This document shows positions 23,641 through 36,100 of a stretch of 64,000 nucleotides of DNA, in pieces (position 1 is the first letter of the stretch; each line of letters starts with the position of its first letter). The DNA is taken from contig NC_134829.1 in assembly GCF_004210375.1 (NCBI RefSeq), positions 32,380,034-32,444,033 on the forward strand. Direction: 5' to 3'. This DNA comes from Tachypleus tridentatus. Its lineage: Eukaryota > Arthropoda > Merostomata > Xiphosura > Limulidae. The notes below the pieces were generated by a model that worked only from the letters and a program-made list of their open reading frames with translations, did not search any database and was not told where the DNA came from. The translations under genes and the position numbers were made by a program.

Positions 23641-23974
23641 GTACTGACTTAAGGGGCTGAATAGTTGTGCAATGAAAAGATAAAAATTAGTTTATTCTTT
23701 ACAGGTTTATCTGACATTCAACTTCCTTCACACATAATAATGTTAAGTTTGATCATTAGTTTTAAATAAAAACAAGTTCATTATAAAATTGTTTACATTA
23801 TAAATACTTCATCAAAATGCAACATTATTGGCAGAGTGAAAATAATTTTGCAAGGCAATGTATAAAATAAGTAAACCTGATTGTTGTGTTAATTATAGAA
23901 TAAAATAAATGTAAGTGAACACCATTAAACAATTAAAAGTAGAGTCGAATTAGATTTCTTTATTTCCTGTAAAG

Positions 23975-24143
23975 GAAATGGAAAATGTTCATCAGAATTT
24001 GCAGTTCTTGAGTATGTGGGAAGGTTTGAAAAATACTGCTGTTGACCAGTCATCTTCTCAGGCCACTCATCTTCAGTCACCAGTGGATAATTCTGTACGT
24101 CCGAACTATGGACAGCCAGTTGCAGTAGAAGAACTTTTTCGAG
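23975..24143 (+). CDS. XRN1-like exon 1 of those visible
   Basis: Acceptor TTTCCTGTAAAG, donor CGAG|GTATAG. Encodes EMENVHQNLQFLSMWEGLKN through SQATHLQSPVD and PVAVEELFRG. An ATG is the second codon, so it could be a start, but the good upstream acceptor favours an internal exon. Confidence 0.72.
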
Positions 24144-27100
24144 GTATAGCAGTTTAGGAGTCTTACAGTTTAAAAAATTATATTCTCATTATTTCTTTTC
24201 TTAATTACAAAGTGCAGTGATTGAACCAAGACAATTGTTATTACAACAACTTTTTTTCAAATCTTCAGGTTAATATGATCAAATATTAGTTGAATCTAGA
24301 ATCGGCTATAAGATATAATACAAATTTGTTGATCACTGTTTACCAATTTAGCGAACTTTGTCTGGCATAAAAAAGCCTTTTATTACATATGTAGCTGATG
24401 ATAATTAAAATGTTCATCTGAAGAAATAATTTTAGTAGTATAATTTATATTAAATTTTGAATGAAATGTTATATTTTAAGAGTGATGGTATTGACTTTAG
24501 AAATAAAATTGTGTACTTATTACTTTTAAGTTTATTTAACATAAGTTATTATTTAATTAAAGAAATCTGATAAATCTCAAAAGACTTATTTCATCAGTAT
24601 AACAGTGAAATGCAAAGACATTCCTTGATAAACTTGTTAACACTTTTCATACAGGGATGGTCAATGTGACCAGCCTTGTAACCTTAAAATAGTCATCAGA
24701 TTTTCCATACTGTAACTTTAATATGCTTTGTGTAACTTCAGAAAACTTGTTAAGCTTTTAATAAACAATTAAAATATATTTTATACAAAAAAAATATATT
24801 TTTTTTTAATTATATATTTTGACTAAAGAATTATTTATGAATATTTGGAGTTCAGTATGTTGACTGCTCTAAGTGCAAAGTAATACTCATGTTAATATTA
24901 AAAATACGTTTCTTCATTTGAAAATTTTTAAGCTTCATTTGCATAATCTCTAAGACCTCCTGAATAAATATCAAATTCCTTTATGGCATTAATATTTTAT
25001 AATTTATCTGTTGTTTTCTTTAATTCTATAAGCATTTGATCAATTTGATTAATGGTGTGACTATAAGCATGGTTTGTTTTTATACATATGTCCAAAATAG
25101 TATAGTTTTGAGAGTATCTATCCTTTTTAGACCATAGAGTATCATCTAGAAAAAATTAATTTCACAAAAACAAAACAAATAACAACTAGGATGGGAGAGG
25201 GGGTCCACTGCTCTATGGAAAGTACACGTCCAGTTCTTATTACTGACTTTCTGGTATAAAATTAGAAGTGAAGTAAAATATGCATTGATAGTTATTTATT
25301 GGTAACAGAATTAAAGTTTAAAGTAATAACTTTTCAATTTTTCCTTTTAATTGTAGAATTATACTTTAGGGAAAGAGTGATGTTCTTAATTAGTTTTAGA
25401 CAACTACTCTTTTTCTCTAATATAGGTGCAAGAGATGCTTTACACAATAAGCCAAATGCTACAGATTCATCACATGGTCAGTATTCACAAAAAAAGTCTG
25501 AAATCCAGAAAGAAAAATCCACAAGGTAAAGGATACTTGGTTTTCAAATGTAGTAATGTGATCTTTGAAAATAAATGTGTGTAATAAAATAAGGATATGA
25601 ATAACATTTTGAACAGGATAGATCTTTATTTCCTTTAGCAATTTACAGTTATCCCATACGTTGCACTTAAAGTAATCTTATAGTTTTACATTTTTGGATT
25701 TAAAATGAATTTGACATCATTGAGCACATAGTTTTTTTAACAGCTATCAAAGCTGGAAGGTTATATCTTTGTACACTTCTGTCTCATTACACATAGCAGT
25801 AAGTTGTATATTAATTTTGAAAGGTGTGTTGCTAATTCTGAAATTTCACATATGAAGAAAATGTGTGTAAACAGAAATGATTGCTTCATGAAAATTTTAA
25901 TTAATAAAAACTTATAGTATTTGTATAAGAACAGCTTGACTCACTGAAAATGAATGCAGAGCAATACCAAAAAACTATCATTTTTGCATGTAAATCTTAA
26001 TGGTTGCTATTGCAAGAGCTTATTTGTGCATTATGATAAAACAAAGAAAAGAGACATAATAAAGACCTACAAAAGAAAAATGGATTGGAAAATATGTATG
26101 TGTGAATTTCCTGGGATAAATGTGCTACCTTCTTCTCAGCCAAAGCATTATTGAAACCCAGAATTCTTAACATAATTATGTTGAATAATCTAGTTTAGAG
26201 TTCAATGAAGATAACTTCTAACCATGTTCATGCAGAGACATCACATGGATATTCTTCAAAGATGCAATCTTGTATACCATGTGAGTTTTATGGTAACAGA
26301 ATTAAGTAGGGAATCCAACAACACCTATCCCAAATTACTTGGATTTGATTTGTGCCTCACCTCAAAGTGGATTCCTGCACAGGTTCTGTATTTTCAGTTT
26401 ACTTTCTCTGGAATGTGAACATCCACCCACGTGTTTTCCATACATGTCATACATGAAGGGGAGGAGAGGATCCTGGTAGGGGAGAGGGGGTCCAACCCCA
26501 ACATACCACTTTTACCTGGAATTCCTGTAGATGGGTGGCCATTTTCAACACATATTGTGGACATTATGTCTGATGTTAGCATTTGGGTGTGGGGCTCAAG
26601 AAACCCTCACATCATTGCAGTGTCTTTGTTGGTATTGTAGTATGTTCTCAACCACAGGCAGATTTATGGAGGTTAACAGACCTCATTTTAATAAGGAAAA
26701 ATGGTGTATTCATAGACCAAAGGGTTCTCCATCCAGTTCTTCTCCACTTGAATTAAAATTCCTACTTTAATACAGTGGAACTTGTTGAGATTTCCAGTCT
26801 AATCTGAATGACATTAAAGCCTTGAATTGATTTCTATCATCCTATGTGTCTTACCTTACAGGAAACCTGCCAATACAGTCACCTTTTGGCAGTTTTTGTT
26901 ATAATGGAATGATAGGTTCTGTAATGGATGAGTGCATGGAAGCATGGCACTACCAGTTAACCAGTACATGATCAACCTGCCTTTGCCATTCAATACACCA
27001 TTGGAAGCTGTATTCATCACATCTTTGTTCTATCTACCTTTGCCATTCAATACACCATTGGAGGCTGTATCCATCACATCTTTGTTCTATCTACCTTTGC

Positions 27101-30100
27101 CATTCAATACACCATTGGAGGCTGTATCCATCACATCTTTGTTCTATCTACCTTTGCCATTCAATACACCATTGGAGGCTCTATCCATCACATCTTTGTT
27201 CTATCTACCTTTTTCTTGGAAAGACTTAAGATCAATGAGACCTTGATGCTTTTATTGGACAGTTGCAGTATCCTTTTTTAATCTGGGAGACATTAATGGA
27301 CACAATCCCCTCTAGGGTGATGCTGATATTGATAGAGCTGCTTAATCTATTCCTCAGATCTTGACACATCTTCCAGATTTGCCAGGAAGCACAGAAGGCT
27401 TAAAAATGGGTCTGGAATACCTTCTGACAGTATCCCTATCTCTAACCATATCATTTATCAGTGGACCCATACTCAGCAGGTCAGGCTTCAAAACCAAAGA
27501 CAATCTTGGATTAAGTTCACAACTGGCATCTCTTCTACCACCAGTTCCAAAATCATATTGTACAAGATTCAGAAGGTCAGTGGGAGGTTTGCCTTGCCTT
27601 CCATCTCCTTTCCTTCTTTGCTCTCCAATGGCTGGGAAGTTGCTGATGTAGAGAATGTTGCCATTACTCTCTGTGAAAGCTTTTCTTATGCATCCAGCAC
27701 TTCTCTTTCTTCTCCTCCCTTTTTCACCATCAAGTCTCTGGTAGAGCAGTCACCTCTTTCCATTTGAGCTGATCATCTCTATAACTATAGTTGTTCCTTA
27801 ACACTGGTGAAACTCAAATTGACTTTTCATTGGTCAGACCTAATGATGTTCACTATGAAATGCTGTGCCATCTCCCTTTTGCCCCTCTTGCTATTATTCT
27901 GATTTTTTAAAACCAATATGGCAGGAGAATGTTTTTCCTAATGACTAGTGTCATCTGTTGTCTTCCCTTTCTCTAAGTCTTGGAATGATCCAAAGATTCC
28001 TTCTAATTATCATCCAGTTGCTTTGACAAGCTGTCTATGTAAGATCTTAGAGAGGATGGTTAATGCTCCTTTTGTTTAATTCCTCAAATCAAACAACCTT
28101 CTCTTGCTTAGTCATTGTAGGTTCCATCAACAGAGCTCCGTCATGGACCACCTGATTTAACTTTGTGGATCAATGAAGTCTTCCTCAGGAGAAAACATCT
28201 TGTTTTCATATTATTTGACTTTGAGAAGGCTTACAACAATACATGGTGGTAGAGAATATTGTGGGATCTCCACTCATGTAGGTTGGATAGCCATTTATGC
28301 ATTTTTTATTCAGAGCATTTTAATGGACAGGAATTTCCAAGCCTTTTTGGATTCAACTCTTTCCTGTTCTTTTCCACAAAAACTTAGGGTGCCTCAGAGC
28401 TATGTCTTACTTTTCTGTATCGAGATTAATGCATCACTCCACAACTACTACTTACTGTTGCAAAGAAGTTCTGTGTCAACAATTTTCACATCTTCTGTTG
28501 ATTGTCAAACATGAGATTGAGTGGCAGCTTCAGACTGCTGTGAATCACATCAAACCTTTTCTTTCTCAAAAAACTATTTGCATGCACTTCTACCACCAAT
28601 GGGGTATAAATCCTGATCCCAAGTTCATTTTTTGTGATATTGCTATTCCTGTGGTCCATGGGGCAAAGTTTTTGGGGCTTATTTTTGTGTGAAAGTGTAC
28701 TCTCATTTCTCACATTGAGCAGCTACATGTCAAGTGTATGAGGACACTGAACATTCTCCTGTCCTTTCTCCTACCTCTTGATGATATATGCACAATATTT
28801 GTCAAGGCCCCAATCAATCCAAGTTGGACTATGGGTCTTTGGTCTGTGGTTCTGCCACAACCTCAGCCTTCAAGATGCCAGACATTGTTCACCATCTGGG
28901 GCGTTGGCTTTGCACAGGGGCTTCCTGTACTTCTTCAGTCCAGTGTTCACACACTGAGTACCCACAAACCACCATTCACCTCTACCATTTTCATCTTTCT
29001 TTGCAGTATGCTTCTAAATTTTGATTCTTGTCACAGCATCCCACCTGGGGTTTTCATTTTTTATTGGGCTATTCTCTTTTACAACAGATGGTCTTCCATT
29101 CTTTCTTTTGGTCTTTGTATCCAAGCACAGCTGGTTGAATTGGGTGTGTTCTTGGATGATATTGCTATCTCTATTGTTCAACTCATCCAACCTTGGCTTA
29201 TTAATTTCCCCCCTGTGACCTTTCTTTAACTCATGTTAGAAAGTTGGATTCTCCCAATTGTAAGTACCATCTTCTATTTGCCAAACATAGGGATTGATCG
29301 GAATTAGGGGACCTTGTATACTCTGCCATGGTTTGTTGTAGCTCAGTGGTTGCTCACATGATCACCTCTACAGTTTCTGTGTTAAGTGCTGAGTTGTATG
29401 CCATTTTTTGCCATGAATCACATAAAAAGCTATGAAGTACATAAATTGTACTATTTATATAGACTCTGTTAGCTCCAAACTGGCCCTGGAATTGCTTCAT
29501 GTTAATTTTCACCCTGTTCTTGTAAATATTCAAAAATGAGTGGCTCATTTTTCTTTATTGTTTGATTCTATTCAGCTTTTCAGAATGCCATGCATGGAGT
29601 ATGGGCTTCATGCTAGTCAGCTATCTAATTGGAAGTGAGCAACGTGATAATAAGGTTTTCAAGATCAAGCCTTCTGTTGCTCTTTGGTCATCTTGTTTCC
29701 ATAAAGATCAGAAAGTGGAAGTTGTCTTAGCTAGGCTAGCATTGGTCACATTTTTTGTAACCCACTGATTTTTTTTTTATTTGGGACTGGTCCATCATTG
29801 TATGGCCTTTGTGACACTCAAGTCGTCATAACTCATACCTTAATGTTGTTGTTATGACTCTGATTCAGAGCACCATTTTAAACATGGGTTTACCCCTGAC
29901 ATTGGACAGTGTTATTGGATTTTGTGATGATGTCCGGTTTACTTGTGTTTTTAAATTTTTACGGGCCATTGATCTTTTTAATTCTATTCAAGTTTTTATC
30001 TGCTTTTTGAAATTTATTTTTTAACTTGAATTGTTTTTGTCATATATAATATTATACTTTATTATTTTCACAACTTGTTTGGTGCATATAGCTTTGTTGC

Positions 30101-33100
30101 TTTGTGCCATAAACCACCAAACAACCAACCAATAATTCATGCTTATTGTAGTACCACAATCAGCTGAATAATTTTTTGAGTGCCTGAAATATGATGTGAC
30201 TCTTGCATTCTGATCTGATTTTTGGTTTTCAATGCTTAGTGCTTTTACAACCTGTTTTGTTCAAGTATGCATAAGTATGCAAAGAGAACAATAGTGTAGA
30301 TCAGTTGTATCAACTTCACCACGTGTATTGAAGTCCATGGTTTGCATTCTGTTGCTGCAAAATTAGTTACCACACTGGGGCTGTGGGTGTGTTATAAGAA
30401 TGATGGTTAATTTGTTTGATTAGAATAGTCAAAGAGTTGATAGTGGGTTCTGTTGATTACCAACCTACCATCTAGTCTATCAAACATCTAAGAAAACAGT
30501 TATTCTTTAGCTTTGAACAAATATTCAAAATAAACAAGCAAATAATACTTATAGTGATAAAGTACTGAAGGCTGATGTTGTCTAAAGATGATGCTTATAT
30601 TGAAACTAAATGCAAGTTACATAAGGTAGAAAGTAATGCATGAATAAAAGATAAGAATGTGGCAATAGATAAGTCTTTTTTTTTAAAGCCCTGTGCTACT
30701 TCCATTACAGATAAAATAAATTCTGTAATATTTTTTTAATGATCACTGGATTCAAATAGTCCATGTACTGTTTTTCTTTTCAAAAATGTTCTTTTAAGCA
30801 CCTGAGCTGTGTCTGTTAAGTGTTGAATCATCTGTTTATTAAATTTAATGAAAGCTCACAGTCTGGTTATTGATTGCACTTGCAGGACTAGAAACGTATT
30901 GTGAACTTAAGATGATAATTTTACTCACCTGTTAAACATTGGTATTAAAAGAAGGATATTTTAATAGTTTTACAGGTTTGTTTTGATTTTTTTCAAGTGC
31001 TGTGCGTGAACTCTTGGATTTTATCAGCCGAAACATGGGAGGTAGAATGCCTGAGTACAGATACTCAATGGTTGGTCCTATGGTAAGTTTTATGACTTTC
31101 AGATTTTGTAATGAATTATAAGGAATATTATTACTGTGTTGTTATTTCTCAGCTACTTACATTATACTTTTAGTAACATTTGCAAGTTTTCCTTTTATTT
31201 ATATTTGTGATATCCTGGGTGGGCAGAGCACAGATAGCCTGTTGTGTAGCTTTGCACTTAACTCTACCTGCCTGGGTGTCATTTACTGTGTATGCCACAA
31301 GGTTCTAGTAATTTACTTTCAATATTTTATTCCAATTAGTATAGCATAAACTATTAACTAATAATCCACGTTTTAATAGTATATGTGTAGGTTTTTAATT
31401 TCCTAAGGCACTATAAAAAATCCTGAATTTTCTCTAGTGTGATGCATTTGACACATTTGCCCAGGCTTGTCATCTTCTCTATTTATTCACCACCTCTTCA
31501 GTAAACACAAAATTAAACTTATACTACTCACCACAAGTTTTCCATTGCTCTGACAAACCCTAATTGTTATAACCATCATATAGAAAATAGACCTATTTTT
31601 GCCACACCCACTTGTCACATTCTCTTTTTCAGGACTTGTTAATAGCTCTTTCTTCTATTTCATTTTATATTATCTTTAATCAATAGAATGTCAAGGTTTC
31701 ATCTAACAAATAACATTGTAATACATTGTTCACTCAGTGAAGGGTTGTCAGTTTCTTTGTTAGTACAAACTTTGTTCTCACAGGAAAGATAACTAGCTTG
31801 AATAAGTCTCTAATGTCTCTTGTCACATTGTTATAAAACAAGAACAATTGTGATAGCAAGGGGAAATTATCAGCCTTATACATGTTGTTATTTTGTGTTC
31901 TTTGATGAATTATTTAATTGAATAATAAATTTGGTACAATACTACTGTTGGTATCAAACAAAAAAACTAGAGGTAAGTGTCATCAACAAAAAAAATGAAT
32001 ACTTGGTTAAGTATTTTATTTATTTCTTATTTTTCATGTTTATTGTGTATTTGTTATTATAAAAGTTACTAAGATGTAAAATTAGGGATCTCTTTATGGT
32101 AGTTAAGGTTAGATTAGGTAAAATTAATAGAAATAATATAATAAAAATGTTTCATGAAGCAACACTTGAGCAGCTTGTGGGTAATATAATTTAATAGAAT
32201 GAAATGAGCTGCACATTTCTCAAGTGATTTACAACATATAATGGTGTGAATGATAGATGTGGTTCAAAAGGCCATACAACAATAGATTTTACTTATAAAT
32301 AGATGTATGTTGTTACTATTAGAAGTCATTGTAGAAAGGGTAATTTAAATTTATTTCAACTTTTTTTTAGTGGTTCCAAGGTTGGTCAAATTGACCAATC
32401 TTGTATAGAGTTGGGCTAGATAAAATAACACACAAAATATAAACTTTTACTGGAAAAAAGTAAAACGTTTGAAATGTATTTAGGAGGTTTTAGGGATTAT
32501 TCAAAGGGAATTTGAGAACTTTGAGATAAGGAAAAGTAATTTAAAAAAAAATTACTTTGAACAAGGACTATTTAAAACAAATTCTCATTATATTCATAGA
32601 CAAATGCATATTTTGTTTTATTAAACATACTTTACAAAAAATATTTTTTGTAAGTGAAAGACTGCCAAATTTTGTGAAGATATACACACTATATTGAAAG
32701 TTAGAAGTCTCAAATCTAGAAAGACCTTAAATGAGTACATATAAGTTATGTGGTCGGTTAAATTGACCGGCCCATATTGAGAGAGTTAATGTGCATTCCT
32801 CTTTATCTGTCAGTCACCACAATGTTTTTATAGTATACAAGTTAAAAATGTTTCCTTTTTGTCTTCCATTTATATAGATGGTTTTAAGTTTTCATGACAA
32901 GTAGTTTGTAGCCCAAATTTTTTTAGGTGCTAATCTTCTGACCTGTAAATTAAAGAGAAATTAGAAAAATTGTTAAAATAACCAATTTGTATTTGAGTTG
33001 ATACCTGAAACATTGTACAATACAGTGATATAGGAAATGATCTCTTAGTCATTGTGTTTCTTTGTTTAGCAACTGTATCAAGCTGTAGTTCTCCTTCCCA

Positions 33101-36100
33101 ATGGATTGCAGTTTTTCAGTACACCAGCTGCGACTCAACACGAAGCTTCAGAAAGTGCTGCAGAGGAGGCAATTGTGTATCTAGTGTGTTAATTTCTGTG
33201 TATTTACCATTTAAATTTTTAATTTTCTAATTATTACTCTAATTGTTTTAATAAACTAGTAATAAGTTGAAATATAAAAAATATAACGACTGTAATGATA
33301 GATTCATATCATAGTTTTATATATCTCACAATCATAACTTCTAAACAATGGAAAATTTATACTGTGCCAAGTATATGTTATAAAGGTTTTAGGTGTTTAA
33401 AGCAATATACTAAGTATGTTAAAAATAAATATCTGAATCTCTTAACCTTAAAATGACGTAAGGACATCAGAATGTTATTACATGTTTTGTGCTTAAAAAA
33501 AAAAAATCAATATCCATATCAGCTGTCTCTACTACACACGAACTTCTAAAAGTGTAGACATGTTGCTAGGATGTTTACAAAAAAGCCAACGATAGAAATA
33601 TTGAATTGGTATTCATATTGTTTTATTAGTAAGCATTTACTCACTGAGGCTATAATCTGTAAACACCAGACTTCAAAAAACTTTCTCAGTAATTAATAAA
33701 CCAATCAAATATAAATCACCTGCATCTAATGTTACTCTTTGAGACTATAGGATAAAGCAAGAATCTCTGAGTTCTAAATGGGGAGTTGAGACCCTCTGAA
33801 TCCCTCTTCTAGATCTGTACCTGGTGCTCTTGACGAGCTGCTTTTACGTTAGTCTGTCAGTTAAAATGTATGAATGGCTATCAGTGATAACTTTTATGTA
33901 GCTTTGCAAGCATTTCAAAAACAACAATTTTTTGCTGTAAACTAAACTTGTATCCCACATTTTATTTTGATATTAACATTTTTGCTCAGGGAAGAAGTTG
34001 CTTGATGAGTGTCAATATGTCATTGAAGTTAGTTATTGATGTTTAGATGTCAAAGCTTTTACTTTATCCACTGAATTCTTTAGAATAGGATGAGATATCA
34101 AGAAAAAGCAGCTTTGCCTTCCTCTCAAGGACTAATAACAACAGTAAGAACCCAGCTTCATCCAGTGCACAGAGGAGGTTGGTGTTGTAATTTCTGTTTA
34201 TCTAGAAATAAAACTGATTAACTAGTTGCACATATAAATGATTTTATACTGTAACAAACTAGTAAAGTGATCAATAAGTTTGTGTATTTAAGTTGCTTTT
34301 TATTTTAATAATTAGAACCACATAATTGATCTTGAGTTCTTCCATCTTAACTAGAGTTGTAAACAACTTTCTTACATTTGATATCTAACCATCTTTCGTT
34401 GACTTCTTATTTTGTATTAAAGGTTTAACTAAGTATTAAAAGTATAATGTTTTAAACTTTAATTTAGTGTTTACTGTTGAGACTTTATTGTTAATAATTC
34501 TATAAATTAACTTTTAACAAAAACCTTCCCTGTTGAATTTATTATGTTAATAAAATAATTCGAGAATTTGCATTTTTTGAGTTAAAATGTATTTATGAAA
34601 ATGTATATCATTTGTAAACAGAACCTATAGTGAGATGAATATAATGTATTATTATATTCAGTTCTTGTTCATTCTGTTGTAAAATGTTCACACATAGAAT
34701 AGTAAGGATGAAATGTAAAAGTGCTGCAACAGTAACAACAAAGATGTTGGAAAGACTGGTTTGATGTTAATGGTATCACAGGCTGGACAAAGTGGTCATC
34801 TTTACACTTGGATACTGTAGAATGTTGAAAGGTTTGGCACTAACAGTGTCACATTGTGAAACATTTATCTTCAGATTTGTACATTGTGTAAGAATGACTT
34901 GATACTAACAGCTGCAATTGAAATTGGTATTTTTCTGTCTAACTGCCATTCATATTACTTGGACACCTTGCCAGACCTATGAGGGCTTTATCAGACCAAA
35001 TAATAAATAAATCAGTTGTTTACTTCTGGTTTCAGTGGTACTGGCAGTGATCTCGGGGGAGCTACCTTCTTAAACAACAATATGAACACTGATGTTATCC
35101 ATTCATGACAGATTGTTCTCTTCAATTTTTATTTTTAATTTGACTGTTTTTTTTTGTTGTTTTTTTTGCAGTGGAATTTCAACATTTGACAAATAATGCC
35201 ACATATTGTACTTATTCACGTGTTTATGTGCAAGTGTGTCATGCATTGCCTGAACAAGTAGGGCTCTGTGAAATCCATGTTTTATTGAACATGGAGAAAT
35301 AAAATCAGCTATGCAGAATCATCTGCAGCATGTTATATGAAATGCAAAAGAGAACATGAAAGAAACTGAAATAGTACATAAAGTGAAGTGTGAATCTTTT
35401 GAAATAGCTTAGCAACTGTATATTGTTTTGCTCCTAGTTCTGATAACTTATTAATACTTTGTTATTTGGATTGGATGTTCTTACAGCAGGTGTTCTGCTT
35501 TACACATGTTTTACAGTCTTTTAAAGAGACATCTTAACACATTATCAGTGACTAGAATTTTGATGAACAGAAAAAATAAAAACTAGGTTGAGAAATCAGA
35601 TTTATTTTTAAAGTTCTAAAGCACATGTGTATCTTAGCAGGTTGCTAGCAAAGTTACATTTTTACCAACACAGTAAAGAACAGTTTGTTTAGTTTACTTT
35701 GCAATATCTTTAGTGCTGAAAATATTTTAAACAAAAGGAATTTGTATGTTATCATTATGCAGGAATTAATGCATGTTAGAACTCTCATTAAGTTACATTA
35801 GTTTTATTCATTTTACCTTTATTGTTACTTGATTTTCTAAGTATTATTACTGAGCTTTCTTGAATCTTACTATTAATTACTTTTTAGCTGTTAATGAGGT
35901 TTAATTTTATCACTTTCTACTTCCTACTCTCTGTCTTGTGTAGGGACAAAAATTATTTACATTAGTTGAGCTAGACATATCATTACAGTATGTGTAGTAT
36001 GTTATTTTTGTTCTTGTTACATTTACCTTTGTTATACTTTATTAATAGTATCAAAAATGTTACTTTTATTGTTCAGTTTTAATTCTTTTATTTTTGTTAT

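Noticed and set aside
35160-35290. Additional XRN1-like exon after a TTTTTTTTGCAG acceptor
   Set aside because: Frames close quickly and exons 5 and 6 already join perfectly in phase.
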